Positions 49,501-58,391 are shown, counted from the first letter of the stretch. The stretch is 64,000 nucleotides of DNA from Phorcus lineatus (GCA_921293015.1 OV121097.1:13269940-13333939); one strand, 5' to 3'. Notes: a model not told the origin generated them from the sequence alone. Numbers and translations are program-made.

Positions 49501-50648
49501 CAAAAATTGATTGACAGCTATTCTGAAGAATTGTAAAACATGTGGTTCATTTCAATACACAGCATCAGCCATACAACTTAGCATAGTCTTTTAACTAGAT
49601 CATTTCTTCAGTCATGACACGTGGCGATTAGACAGCTTCAACTGTTTTTGTATTCTTTACTTAGGCCATTAAGAAGCAGGAACAGACCCTGAAGGATCTC
49701 AGGATCACTCTGCAGCGAGAGCTTAAGGTGCAGGCACTGCCAAACGACGACTCTTCCGATATCGGCGACTCTCACTCACCTATTCCTAACAGGAAGTTCG
49801 AGCCCAATAGGCGTCAGATGACCGACATGGGGCTCCTTCCGGCCACCAAAGGGACGTCCACTCATGGTCAGATGATAGCAGCAGGGATAGTTTCCCAGGA
49901 CGACGCCAAGATCAAGAGCGGGACGCTAGGTATTAGGCAGGAGCTGGACAAAGACGTCAACTTTCAGTATCTCAAACATGTCATCCTCAAATTCATGCTT
50001 AGTCGCGAAACAGAGGTGAGTCATTTGAATCATTCATTCAATTTGAAGTTAAATTATAAGCTAACATAAATGACGGGTAACTTTTAAAAGCAAATTAGTT
50101 TTGAGGTCAGTCATAAAGGTTATATCACAAAGAAGTATTCTAAACAGCATAAGCTGATTTTTTGCACATTGCTTATGTTTTGAGTATGATTTCCTACCTG
50201 CTTTATGTGAAGAGCTATGATATCTGTACTTCAGCCCTTCTGTTATATACACTGTAAGACAAATTGAGAGAATTTATCTAAGCTCGGCTGCCTTTAAAAT
50301 GTAAGTTTATTTTTATTTTTCTCAGATAAAATTATATGTCTGTCATTTCTAAAGTGTACAACTTTAGGTGCAAATGCTATAATATTCAGCGATTGCCTAC
50401 AACTTGTAAACAAGTAATGGTTCTTCAGATTTTTGTTGTTGTTAGAAATGATTATTTCACTGAAATATATGGTATGTGTATGTTTTCAGGCAATGAAGCT
50501 GGTGAAAGCAATAGCGATGTTGTTACATTTTAACCGTGAAGAGCAGGAACTTATTAAGCAAACACTCGAGTGGAAAACGTCCTGGTTTGGATCAAGACCC
50601 TCTCTTGGGAAAGGTCAAACCTCAAAAATCATACCGCCCTCGTACTGA
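22589..50648 (+). CDS. GOLGA1: Golgin-97 (GOLGA1), trans-Golgi GRIP-domain coiled-coil tether, 22 coding exons
   Basis: Long coiled-coil protein that captures endosome-derived vesicles at the trans-Golgi; its GRIP domain binds ARL1-GTP. Coding exons: 22589-22724, 23338-23447, 23646-23733, 25473-25547, 25902-25999, 28506-28538, 29869-29997, 30535-30683, 31119-31230, 31777-31872, 38454-38582, 39238-39333, 42639-42734, 43943-44038, 44374-44526, 44949-45044, 46329-46418, 47682-47784, 48439-48620, 49098-49208, 49665-50015 and 50490-50648. All have GT-AG sites and compatible phases; the total is 2688 bases (895 aa). The MFAKLKKKI start (after seven extra residues), SKIKHM-like QELAKVKHM, and the GRIP end (residues about 820-876, VNFQYLKHVILKF with Tyr828, and SWFGSRP) identify golgin-97 rather than GOLGA4 or GCC proteins. 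It is longer than the roughly 770-aa vertebrate protein, in the coiled coil. Exon 42639 could start at 42615, but that breaks the heptads. The introns carry most of the mobile elements listed below. Confidence 0.95.
23934..24472. repeat. MITE with ATATATGTA-GACTC ends in a GOLGA1 intron
   Basis: Inverted termini ATATATGTAAGACTCGAATC and, in reverse, ATATATGTAGGACTCAGATC, followed by CATGGCAGG/TATGGCGGG. The inside contains three TGACGTCA palindromes at 24359-24400. No real ORF. Confidence 0.65.
24592..24897 (+). mobile_element. tRNA-derived SINE in a GOLGA1 intron
   Basis: Head with GATAGTGCAGTTGTTAGCGC and GGTTCGAATC, body, and tail CACCTCCCC. A few bases are lost after box B. Target duplications are not clear. 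Confidence 0.8.
26034..26500. repeat. MITE with ATTCTCTCCC ends in a GOLGA1 intron
   Basis: The left arm (ATTCTCTCCCTACAGAGG, then CTCCGTCATAAA and AATACGAAGGTTTC) is the complement of the right arm (GAAACCTTCGTATT, TTTATGACGGAG, GGGGAGAGAAT). An internally deleted relative lies at about 40165-40275. Confidence 0.7.
27046..27185. repeat. Palindromic repeat with CTCACTCGGG core
   Basis: Arms TTATAACCCTCTGG/CTTCCTCGGGTAATAA and GTCATGTGACTTTTACGAAA/TTTCATAAAAGTCATATGAC pair around a CTTCGCTCTCACTCGGG centre. Same general class as the repeat at 18.4 kb. Confidence 0.6.
27600..27760 (+). repeat. Two solo ends of the Mutator-like foldback family
   Basis: CAGTCTGATTAAAATCGACA at 27605 and a shorter match near 27720 (AAAATCGACAGTGTTCTGAG). 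They lie in a local tandem duplication of about 115 bases containing CTCAACTTTGGAGTACCAG. Confidence 0.55.
28113..28314. mobile_element. Foldback DNA element with 10-bp target duplication (Mutator-like family, copy 2)
   Basis: A near-perfect hairpin with ends CAGTCTGATTAAAATCGACC and GTCGATTTTAATCAGACTG, flanked by AGACTGAATG at 28103-28112 and 28315-28324. A 202-base deletion derivative of the 433-base copy at 16.9 kb. Confidence 0.88.
29610..30180 (+). repeat. Local duplications of both edges of GOLGA1 exon 7
   Basis: Upstream of the exon at 29869-29997 are two decayed copies of its acceptor and first bases (TTTTTACAGAAAAACCACGA at about 29612; CCATTACGAAAAAAACCATT at about 29743). Downstream are two copies of its last bases and donor (GTAAAAGTCAAACATACGGT at about 30067; GTCAAAGTCAAACATATGGT at about 30154). 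The repeats include flanking intron sequence. Confidence 0.7.
32639..33267 (+). repeat. Retroelement repeat A1 (left)
   Basis: 629 bases from TTTTAACTCAATACTTTGAG to ATCGTGTCTCTGCTCG, repeated as A2. Near its 3' end it has three TCTCGCGAGA-type palindromes (about 33105, 33165 and 33205), a motif known in animal core promoters, so this is probably the element's promoter. The 83-codon frame inside is present in both copies but has no recognisable product. Confidence 0.85.
33347..34729 (+). CDS. Retroelement gag-like ORF1, 460 aa
   Basis: An intact frame 80 bases after repeat A1. The N-terminus is basic and Ser/Thr/Pro-rich. The middle (about residues 215-350) is globular, with LLLCPDELAPNPRKIELGNG. 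The C-terminus holds a C-x2-C-x8-C knuckle (CKHCNEITHSTQFC) and a CCCH finger (CNNFNLDHCQQEKCRYLH, spacing 7-4-3), followed by CLTCRKSHPRKLC. Such a C-terminal CCCH finger is usual in the ORF1 of DIRS-like elements. Base composition is richer in G+C than the host intron. Structural nucleic-acid-binding protein by analogy. Confidence 0.75.
   Translation: MPPIRRSKTRTTRQRNCSDDPRHSEDELSDCNDLSLRTSTTRARYTNMDSTNPQNWYASTLRRKIASDLGIQHLPANLTRTQLLQIYTKNTGNREKETRPDVGSRPSISCPTPSLSEETPVDLTEPAERGDQPTQLELLANQVQSLQNSLQHLTDRMSSPLQTRRPERFQSTHLLPTATSFLTPALPKPQFNLATARANFTDSSIGSDPNTIPRLDPVPPALRQQIIEGKDVNLALLLCPDELAPNPRKIELGNGELHLKPSSDHRLQQPLNLQQFIKAFERYKNVITEVYPDLIQSLTRYQTLIINLAEEDEQLFYVYHKMFSAKSAAAIAQLHQPLDWSKMDRDLYIRVFHSKKDSHCKHCNEITHSTQFCPLSTSARHHTTTSTATSKSPYSWKSSMDTNDSRGRPVIFHNSQAICNNFNLDHCQQEKCRYLHVCLTCRKSHPRKLCSRHKTPHNPE
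34766..36435 (+). pseudogene. Retroelement reverse transcriptase-RNase H ORF, frameshifted
   Basis: Two overlapping frames (34766-35056 and 35020-36435) together cover one DIRS-type polymerase. The N-terminal part (GFNFGFLTGIDNPP, GFLIGPF) is in frame 2. The rest, from about 35005 on (YSKKKRLIVDMSAPHND), is in frame 1, so a single-base indel lies near 35000-35015. RT motif A is KTDISDAFKL and the catalytic box is LLDDFICF. RNase H residues are all present: FTDAAAS, ELYP, CDNMATVE and KHVPGKYNAISDALSR. The protein ends shortly after RNase H inside the B1 repeat. Elements of this class normally have a tyrosine recombinase here or downstream; none is seen. Confidence 0.8.
36380..36796 (+). repeat. 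Retroelement repeat B1
   Basis: Shared with B2, from GGGTAGTCCGCCACAGCGGA to GTTCAAGGTAAA. It contains an internal tandem unit of about 78 bases (ATGGGCATGCAGTCGGGCGC and following), two copies. B1 has eight more bases than B2 within this tandem part. It abuts A2 directly. Confidence 0.85.
36797..37425 (+). repeat. Retroelement repeat A2
   Basis: Same length as A1, with one substitution noticed (GTTTTATTTCAAG here, GTTTTAGTTCAAG in A1). The next 143 bases (37426-37568, starting CCCACCACCACCC) are not repeated elsewhere in the element. Confidence 0.88.
37569..37977 (+). repeat. Retroelement repeat B2 (right end)
   Basis: Second copy of B, ending in GTTCAAGGTAAA at the junction with host intron sequence (GTATAACATG). 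Confidence 0.85.
38871..39184 (+). mobile_element. tRNA-derived SINE interrupted by a nested MITE
   Basis: The head (GAGAGCACAATGGTTAGCAA, GGTTTGAATCC) and body reach GAGAACTGGTC, are interrupted, then resume TACATGCTGTAAGG. A degraded tail ends near CACCTTGCCTCAC. Confidence 0.8.
38981..39092. mobile_element. 112-bp MITE inserted into the SINE
   Basis: Inverted ends CCGTTGCACAAA and TTTGTGCAACGG with inner CACTAAGGTTA/TAACCTTAGTG. It is flanked by ACTGGTC on both sides (38974-38980 and 39093-39099), a 7-base duplication of SINE sequence. The superfamily is not assigned. Confidence 0.85.
40165..40275 (+). repeat. Deleted relative of the ATTCTCTCCC MITE
   Basis: GATTTGAATGATAACTTTTG and GATTGCATCCAATCAG, ending GGGAGAGAATG, match 26330-26500 with the middle deleted. 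Confidence 0.55.
41444..42294 (-). mobile_element. 5'-truncated non-LTR retrotransposon (LINE) 3' end
   Basis: A minus-strand insertion of 851 bases flanked by a perfect 12-base duplication GATAAAGATCAA (41432-41443 and 42295-42306). It codes for the C-terminal part of a LINE polyprotein. First comes AEIWSWEERNCIEIIHRKFC-type sequence after the RT; later comes a zinc-binding region CKHCYVPLSEKHVLYDC. An in-frame TAG near 41880 splits the frame; the downstream open part is 41464-41859. The 3' end carries short TTGAATC-type tail repeats, as in CR1/L2-like elements. It lies in the GOLGA1 intron before exon 13. Confidence 0.85.
42405..42515 (+). mobile_element. SINE 3' fragment
   Basis: Degenerate tail half (TTTCACCACAATACATAACT, TTTTGAAAGCGGCCTTAAAG, CACCTCAC). 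Confidence 0.6.
45136..45605 (+). repeat. 20-bp minisatellite array
   Basis: About 23 tandem copies of GTAGCAGAGGTCATGTAGTT, with variants such as GAGGCAAAGG and TTAGGCAGAGG. It has no spacers, so it is not a CRISPR-type array. It fills the first half of the GOLGA1 intron between exons 16 and 17. Confidence 0.95.
45606..46252 (+). repeat. 34-bp minisatellite array
   Basis: About 19 copies of a unit reading CTGTATAAAACTAGAATCAG then GATATATCGTCTCA. The adjacent 20-bp array and this one leave almost no ordinary sequence in the 1284-base intron. Confidence 0.95.
47224..47383. repeat. 160-base hairpin in a GOLGA1 intron
   Basis: Arms AGAGTAGCCTCAACCATCAT-GTGTTTTGCA and TGCAAAACAC-ATGATGGTTGAGGCTACTCT are exact complements over 30 bases and pair further inward. 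It would fold in the GOLGA1 pre-mRNA. Confidence 0.8.
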
Positions 50649-50829
50649 GTGTTGAAAGCTCTACATTCAATGCACTCAGTCATCATAGACCTTCATTATC
50701 ATAATGATCGTCATCATAAAGTTGTGACTTCATTTGTTATCAGTATGATTGTTTTCGTCATCAACGTCAACAACTTCATCATCATTATCCTTTGCATGAT
50801 CATCAGCAAGATTGTCATTGAGTCATCTT

Positions 50830-50896
50830 CTAAATCATGACAATATTCATCATCATCACTCTCTTTGTCATCATCATCATCATCATCATCACTCTG

Positions 50897-50932
<36 letters not shown>

Positions 50933-50965
50933 CATCACAACCATCACCACCATCAACATTGTCAT
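50830..50965 (+). repeat. CAT/ATC microsatellite in the GOLGA1 3' UTR
   Basis: Dense (ATC)n with interruptions, part of a longer CAT-rich tract from about 50690. The poly-His and poly-Ser frames over it are artefacts. Confidence 0.9.
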
Positions 50966-51102
50966 CACTGGCTTTGCCATTATCTTATGTGTAATCAGTT
51001 TATGTCCTTGATATTACTTATGCTTCTGATATTATTTATTACTTTTATGGTCCTTTTGAAGCTTTATTAATTCATTTCCTCATTGAAAATATATCGGGCG
51101 TA

Positions 51103-51108
51103 AATAAA
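51103..51108 (+). promoter_or_regulatory. GOLGA1: Likely GOLGA1 polyadenylation signal AATAAA
   Basis: AATAAA about 455 bases after the stop codon, followed by a GT-rich stretch (CATGGTGTCATG). Confidence 0.5.
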
Positions 51109-51119
51109 GTCATGGTGTC

Positions 51120-52320
51120 ATGAAATGATGAACAATTCAGTATGACGTTACTTTTTTATGGTTGCAGTTACAACAAAATTCTGATGTTTATAATTTTCTT
51201 AAATTTCACAAAAAACACTTATTTGTACCTAAACTGTCTTCATTTAAGGAGACACCTCGGGGTACAAAATGAGTACCAAGAGCTTCATTTATTTGACATT
51301 AAAAAAAGAAAAGCAATATGTTCTTGAATTTTGAATTCCTATCAAGACATGACATATGAAAGAATACTTGGTTTTCATCATAAGTATCATTGTATGACTT
51401 GCTGTGACTTTGTTTGAAATGAGGCAAATGCCACCTCAGGTTTGTTAATGTTTGTTATGTTTGTCCCACAATATCGTTAGTGAATATGTTACAAAACCAG
51501 AACTATTTGATCTCTACAAGTTAGGTGCGAGCCTGTCGGAGAATTTGTGATAAGTTATTCCATGTTATTGAAAAGCATGAAAGTTATATTTGTTAAAGGC
51601 ACTGTCGCATAAATTTGGCCATTTATTTTTTAAAATTTTTTTACCATTAAATAATAGTGAATGCAAAATATATCATCTCATTACTCAGCAAATTATTCTA
51701 CAGTAAGGTGTCATGTATCAAACAAATTCACTACAGCTACTTCAGTGTGACGTCATTTATCATTAGATTTAGGAACATAGATTTGCACTCCTTAACCGAA
51801 CTTGGTATGTATGTATAAAAAATCATGGGATTGTTTGAAAATATGAACTTGCTTTCCGTATGGTTTAATTTCCTTTTTGTGAAATTCTTTTATTTCCATA
51901 AGAAACTTGTCTAAGTAGCTAATGGAATTCGACAGATGCTAATAAATGTTTTTTAATAACCTAAATAACCGTTATTTGAGCAGGTAGTAAGCATGTTGTC
52001 ATATTTATATTTTATAAGTAGATGTTGAGTAAGCTTTCCCCTAATGCTATTCACTATGGCTATCTTGATTCGTTTAAGTGGAGTATATCCAGGACTGTAA
52101 CAGGCTCAAATTGAATCAAGTATGTTGGCATACACACAGGAAGCAGTCGTCATACCTCAGACTAGTTTCAAAATACGTTTTATCTATGTGATATAAATAT
52201 TTTTCAAACATTTTGAAATGTGACTTTAAATGTCACTATCAATTTATGGATGGTTTTTAATCATTATACATATTGCTGATTAAATCATTTTGAGTTGTTT
52301 TTAATAAAAATAATAATTAC
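51120..52320. other. Intergenic stretch, little recognised
   Basis: AT-rich. TTAAAGGCACTGTCGCATAA at 51593 resembles a TTAA-type MITE end, but I could not find its partner. No gene supported. Confidence 0.4.
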
Positions 52321-52329
52321 TATAAAATA

Positions 52330-52520
52330 GTTGTGGAATAGTCGCAACGAAAATATTTGTCCGCCATTATATGCTGGGTTCGCCTGTCATTTAGAACCGG
52401 CAAATCCGGCATGCTCCTGAAGCGTACGTCGGTTGTCAATAAAGTGACTCGCCGCTTTCGTTATTTCCGGCGGCGTACACCGGATATTTCACCGGGTTAC
52501 CAATCAAGCATAGCCGTAGT
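52330..52520. promoter_or_regulatory. CpG-rich patch, possible promoter or uncharacterised first exon
   Basis: About 150 bases far richer in CpG than the surroundings, with a TCCGCCAT (YY1-like) word at 52359, ATTTCCGG (ETS-like) at 52465 and several CCGG words. It could be the start of a transcript in either direction. No adjoining coding exon could be tied to it. Confidence 0.3.
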
Positions 52521-53132
52521 TTAAAGCAATATCCTATGAAGGAATTATAAAGATGATGAACCTCGGGTTTCATTTTTTTTTTAAATCTGAAAAAGTCGAT
52601 CATAGTCTTTAACTAGAAACATTTAGTTGAGAATGTGCTTTCAAATTTCAAATTCAATTATTTTTGAAAGAGGTATAAGTGCAATTTAAATTTTGATATA
52701 TTTTCATAATATTTTTCTCTTTTAAAGATTTAAGAATTTCATGTGATATGAAAATAATTATGATTTCTGTAGTTTTTGAAAGTGACAAATGTAGTAAGCA
52801 TTACGATAGGGAAATATGCCAATGAGATTATTTCTGTTTTGTCCTGTGAATTAAAGGGGGAAAGCTGTGTGATTTTTTTTACTTTATATGATTGTTTCAG
52901 TGGATATACTGATTTTGGTGTATTTATATTATTCATTTATACAGAAAATTATTATCTAATATCTTTAATAGTATTTATTGACTTTAAAATAACATACAAT
53001 TCTTCTATGACAAAGCTTATAAGTAAACATTATGTAACATATAAGCAGGGGAATCATTAAGTTTATGTAATTTATGTGTTATATTGCACATACTTATACA
53101 CAGAATGGGCACCATTGGGTTAACTTATATCT

Positions 53133-53741
53133 TATGAGGGCTGGCTGAAAAGTTCTTGGTCTTTGCAGATGGATAAATCAGATATAAACAAACTTTTGCC
53201 ACAAAGAAGAACCGTCCAGAAGTTTGATGAGTTTAAAACCCTTATAAAGTTTGATTTTTCCGCCGGAGTAGAATTTTGTAGTCATGTTTCAAGGTTACAT
53301 CGCATTATCAGACCATGTTTACACAGGACACAATTAAACTTGGTTAAATACAACTTTTTGACAAGGAAATCTTATGGAAAAATCACCAAAACATCACATC
53401 AGCTGTTAAACATCTGTGATTTTTATGATGGTAGTTTGGTTGAAGAATGAAGACCATTTCTATCGATTTATAACTTCTTTTCTTCTGAAAAACTTCTTTT
53501 CAACATATGTTCGATATCATTTGTCAAGGAAGTTTTTTCAGAAAAAAAGACATATTTTTATGAAATAGTCTTCATTCTTAAGCTTTGAAAGAGATTTTTG
53601 GGGAGTTTGAAACTGTTTTCTCCACAATTCTAAACTCAATGACTTTGTTGTTCACCTCAATGGGGCTGATCTTATGCAGAATGAAGAAAACTTTGTAAGT
53701 AGTTCATAGAGATGCTGAAAACTTATTGGCTAGCCCTTGTA
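53133..53741. mobile_element. Mariner-like non-autonomous element
   Basis: Starts TATGAGGGCTGGCTGAAAAG and ends, in reverse complement, TACAAGGGCTAGCCAATAAG. These imperfect inverted ends sit at TA dinucleotides, as in Tc1/mariner elements. A 95-codon frame from 53163 (MDKSDINKLLPQRRTVQKFD) is inside, but I cannot match it to a mariner transposase. Confidence 0.55.
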
Positions 53742-54052
53742 ACTGCCATTTTAGATGTCTGTTCCTATTTATTGTTGCTGGCTATATCTGTGTTTATATG
53801 ACGTGTACCTGCCTGTATATATACCATTGATTTTACACGTACATTTGGGTATATTTTATGCAGAGATTTCATTATGTAAATGACACTATTTTCATAGAAG
53901 CATGCTGTAAGAATGTACATATCATTGTATATTTATTTGTATAAAGTGTAAATTAAGCATAAAAGATGTATGAATAAATGATGGAAGAATTCATGTATTT
54001 CCGGTTTCTTTTCAACATTTACTAATTTATTTGGCATTATACTTTCAAAACA

Positions 54053-54519
54053 TTAAAGACCCACTCCATGATTCTCATAACATATTATTTACGTTTGATA
54101 CGAACCTAAATGTCATATATGGTGATATAAAATCAAAACATCTGAACTTTTCATATCCAAAAGACATATATATGTCAAATACTTAGAATCTAAAAACAGC
54201 CTTGTAAATGCACAGAGGTGTAGATATCACGTCCAATATACATGAAAACTAGTTATATAACCTAACAAACACTATCAACTCCTAACTGCCCTCCTGGCTG
54301 TTTTAGATAAGTCTCCAAAATTACGTTTGACTATTTAACACACGCCACTGTCCAGTTTTCAATCAAAATTGCGACGTTCTACCTTCGTATTGTTACTGTA
54401 CAAAATGAATTAGCTTTAAAATGTTTCTTTTTGGTAACAGTCGATACTTTGCGATCAAATGACACCATTGATTAAGTTTGGCATATATGACTCCAACAAC
54501 TCACGGAGTGGCTCTTTAA
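54053..54519 (+). repeat. Complete TTAA-type MITE 'TTAAAGAGCCACTCC'
   Basis: 467 bases with ends TTAAAGACCCACTCCATGA and TCACGGAGTGGCTCTTTAA, colinear with the truncated copy at 5.1 kb. Confidence 0.88.
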
Positions 54520-54528
54520 TAATACTCT

Positions 54529-54660
54529 GAGGGCGGTATAGCGCATGGATTAGGGTGTTGGTCTTCAGATCTCTTGAGACCCCTGCCAGCGGCTCTGCAG
54601 CTTTTTCTACAGAAGAGAACTGTTCTCCATGCTCGTGGAATTTGCGAAAAAGGCCATAGG
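54529..54660 (+). mobile_element. Degenerate SINE head
   Basis: GGCGGTATAGCGCATGGATT, CCAGCGGCTCTGCAGC and AGAGAACTGTTCTC follow the SINE order with many changes. Confidence 0.5.
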
Positions 54661-55710
54661 CTGATTATTTTGTTAATGATGTGTATCTGAGGGACATTGC
54701 TTGAATAAATCCCTTGTCCTGAAAGACAGAAGGAGACAAGTGTAGAAACGGTCTGAGCTCACGAACAGAATTCCAAAATACGAAACTACCCATCAATGTC
54801 TTTATCTTGATTAACAGTTGGTAAAAGTGTATGAAAGAGGAGTTTACTAAGAAGAGGGAAAAACTGCCATCAACACACGGAGTCAGCTGCCGGAGGATCT
54901 GAAATAAGTAGTTGTAGTTTTTTTTAGACCCCTTCATCAGACTAAGTGGAAGTTTTACTGTTTAGGAGGCGTTTTGTTCTGAAAAGGCACATCAAGGCAT
55001 CACGACTGATACACGTACCAAGTTTAACAAAGCTATCATGTTAAGTTTTGGAGACAAAATGACAAATGACGGTCATAGAGTATCCTCGTGTCGTGTTTCC
55101 ATCGAAAGCGCAAAAATTATAATTCCTTTGCAGGTGTAAACCTGAAATGGTTCATAAAGGAGTCATGGCCGATATTTGTATGACATTTGGTGATGCTAAT
55201 GATTTTATGTATAGTTTTGGAGATATTCTCCGGAGAAACTTCTTGACGGAGGGAAGCTGTAAGGAAGGAGTATAATTAAGATATTAATAGCATAACATAG
55301 TAACATAGAGCATGTTTCTTAGAATTAATGTTTATTTAAAAGAAAAAAAATAGTATGTATTGATTGATATTAGTGTTCAAAACATCTCACTTAAGTTGCA
55401 TAATAATATTCCGTTGCCAAAAATGTGACAGTTACTTCTTTACAATGATAATAAAATAAAGGTCTTATACATGTTAAAAAGCTGACATTCTACCTCCTAT
55501 ATACTTACTAGTTATATGACCTATTGAAGAGCATCTCCATGAGTTGTTGAAATCACAGGGCAACTTAATAATGGTGTATTTCTTTAGAAGTACCAACTGT
55601 TGCCGAAAAGGATTATTTAAAATTTTTGATTGGTTTAGTAGTTTAGTACACTGCCAATTTAACGGTATAAAGTCCCGAAAATGTTCGAAAATTGAACAAC
55701 CGTGGGCAGT

Positions 55711-55800
55711 AATGGGTGAGGTGAGGTGATATGGGAGTATAAAGCTGATTTCAAAAGTATCTCACAGCTGCAAGTATTATTGCAGGGAGAAAGAAAAAAA
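55711..55800 (-). mobile_element. SINE tail fragment
   Basis: GGGTGAGGTGAGGTGA, TTTCAAAAGTATCTCACAGC and ATTATTGCAGGGAGAAAG are the reversed 3' end of the SINE. Confidence 0.65.
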
Positions 55801-56559
55801 ACAAACTAGCTTGTCACTACACCAGTGTGATAAAAATCAAATGTGTACCAACTATCGAGGAATAAAAATTTTTTAAATTGACTCTTACGGGATTTGAAAA
55901 CTGTGGAAAGCCCTTGAAACGCCTCTGCAACATTGAAATAAGAAAACTTGCCCCCAAAAACATATAAATGGTCCTGTGTGTAGCTCAGTTAACTGCTATC
56001 ATTGAAGTTCAGCAATATCTGGCATGACGCCCGGATGCGTGGGTTACCTGATCAATACTATATTATCTGAGAGTTTGAAGGGTTATTCCCTGCCCCTCAC
56101 AGAGGCACAAGTGAACAGCTTGTGGTGTCTCCTTAGGCAAGAGACTTTATTCACATTGTGCCTCTGTTTACCCAGCAGTACTAATGGGTACCTGGTGTAG
56201 ATTGTGTTGGAGGTGACCTTGAGAGCTGTACATAAGCGGCAGCTTGGGACATTTGGATTTGAACACAAACTCATTTCAGCAATATCTCTCCCACTCGACA
56301 CACTGTAATACTGTAACTCATCGTCCCTTGACAAAACACCCACACAAAAAATGAAAAACAGATAGAGTCCTTCGATGAAAACACTTATTGGTAAATATGA
56401 TGGGAAAGAAAAAAGGTAACCTGTGGGGACGGAAAAACAACTCAAGTTAAAGCTTATGAATTATTTTTAAAAATTTGAAACATTGGGATTTGAACACGAA
56501 TTGATTTCAGAAATATCTCTAAACTGAGAAAAAATCGAAGTTGAATCAGAGTTACCTCC

Positions 56560-56704
56560 CTTCGTCAATATGGCGGAAAATTTGTGAAATGTGATCAACA
56601 ACACATTTTTCATTTCGATTTACAGCTGTATATCACATTGTGTGATATAGTTTGCGACTGAAACAACTCGTATTTTCATTTTTGTAAGCTTCAAAATACG
56701 TTAT
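56560..56704 (+). promoter_or_regulatory. Inferred promoter and 5' UTR exon of the zinc-finger gene
   Basis: A TCAATATGGCGGAAAA (YY1-like) word at 56565 and a TATG/GTAAGT donor at 56705 suggest a non-coding first exon. It can join the acceptor TTTTGCAG at 58785. A second acceptor-like TTTTTACAG at 58629 could add an exon. Confidence 0.35.
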
Positions 56705-57007
56705 GGTAAGTTTGATATAATGATTATCATTGATTGAATCCAGTGTGGACAGAAACCTGTTGGTTCTTTTGTAGGTCGAGAGGCTCTTATTCGGATTTCA
56801 ACTCAGTTTTAACGATAGCCACCTTCTGTCGATAGTATGCGACTAGGTGTGCGAGTGATAGTATTCGAACGACAGAAATTTCGGTTTAGTTCCTTTGCAG
56901 TTTCCCATACCTAAGTTCTTTCACATCATAATTAGCAATAAGTGTTTTCAACCTAGGACATTATTTGTTTTTAAATTTTACCGGGAGTGTGTTTTGTCAA
57001 GCTGAGT

Positions 57008-58391
57008 GGGAACCAGTGATTTTGTAGACAAAACGTTTTTGTAGACGGGGTGATTTCGTAGACACGGTGTTTTCGTAGACAGATTAAACGGTGGATTCGT
57101 AGACACATTATAAACTTTGCATTTATTATCATTTTCAGTTATATTGTACATTATCGATGTTAGAATACTTATATTTTATCATTTTAATCATTATTTTGTT
57201 TGCAGAGATACGAAATTGGTGTATTAGCTCCACGTCAATGGCCGTTACGAAGATCGATTTCCTTGTTCTGTTTTTGTTCACTTACATCATAGTTCGTAAT
57301 TTTTGGGGTTTATTTCCTTTTAATGTGTTAATGAGTAATTGTTTTTGTTTACTAAAATGGTAGTTATTTTCATATTTGTAGATTGAAGCGTAATAAAATA
57401 CCACATAACAAGCATGAAATTTTTCAACAAACTTATTTTAATTTTTCAATGGCCGAGAGGTCCGTTGTTAATTCTTGACACTTCCCGAAGAAGTTGAGAG
57501 TTGCTGTTAAACTTTGGAACTCATTGCCGATAGAACATAGAAATTCGCCATCTTTATTGACTTTAAAAAATATGGAACTTTTATCATCAGTGCACAAATT
57601 TATAAATTTAACAGGTAGATTTGCAAAATGACTTATTGGTTGATTATATTTCAATTTTCTGCACTCATTGCGTTTGTTGTATTTATAATGAACTGTCGTT
57701 TCTGTATATACGTATATTGTAAAATCACCATGACATGTATCACATTTGTATCTTGGAGCGGTATTCACATAAGCCTATGGCTTGTTTACCAATCCTTATA
57801 GCATATGTTGCCGAGGTCGGACTTCTTTCGTACACACAACGCAGAGAGCCATAGTTGATGCAGAATGACATTGTTTTACAATCTTGTATCTTATATACCT
57901 TATTTGTTTGTACAAAAAGTATTAACCTACTCATCTCAGTACAGGATATATTAGTGTATAGTGAGATGTTTTGATTGTAAATTGCTTTGTCGGCAACTCA
58001 CCTTTTTCATCTTCCCGTGAGTTGTTAATCTGCTAATCGTCGCTGATTGATGGTAAATCTTATATATTATCATACTTACCTAATTTGTTTATTTATTCAC
58101 AAAGAAATAAAATAAAACAAACAACAACAATTATGGGCTTCCTTTATTAAAACATCGTATTTCAACAGTCGTATATATACACCTAAATGCATCGATCTGT
58201 TTATCTGGTTACAGATTTTGTTAAATCTAAGATACAAATATAATATCCCATCGTTAATGATGTATAATGTTGATTAAAAGTTAAAATATTACCATTTGTC
58301 CAAGTGTCTACGAAACCACCGTCAATCTGTCTACGAATCCACCGATATTTTTGTCTACGAAACCACAGTGTCTACGAAATCACCTACACCC
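57008..58391. mobile_element. 1.38-kb inverted-repeat element with iterated GTAGACA motifs and 8-bp target duplication
   Basis: Flanked by AGCTGAGT at 57000-57007 and 58392-58399. Each end is an array of about 100 bases of a GTGGTTTCGTAGACA-like word, four to five copies, the two arrays being inverted. A minus-strand region between them has two overlapping frames (57433-57934). It sits in the inferred first intron of the zinc-finger gene. The superfamily is not recognised; the 8-bp duplication would allow hAT- or P-like groups. Confidence 0.8.
57433..57934 (-). pseudogene. Unidentified ORF pair inside the GTAGACA element
   Basis: Two minus-strand frames, 57740-57934 (MSRLILFVQTNKVYKIQD...) and 57433-57768 (with YKCDTCHGDF and CRKLKYNQPISHF), overlap by about 30 bases in different phases. 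They look like one broken or spliced protein. Several cysteines (CDTC, then a later Cys) hint at zinc binding. No family recognised. Confidence 0.3.

Noticed and set aside
50812..51070. Poly-His / poly-Ser small proteins
   Set aside because: They are frames across the CAT microsatellite in the GOLGA1 3' UTR.
56083..56445. 120-aa minus-strand ORF as a possible gene
   Set aside because: No recognisable domain, no splice or promoter context, and composition like the surrounding spacer.
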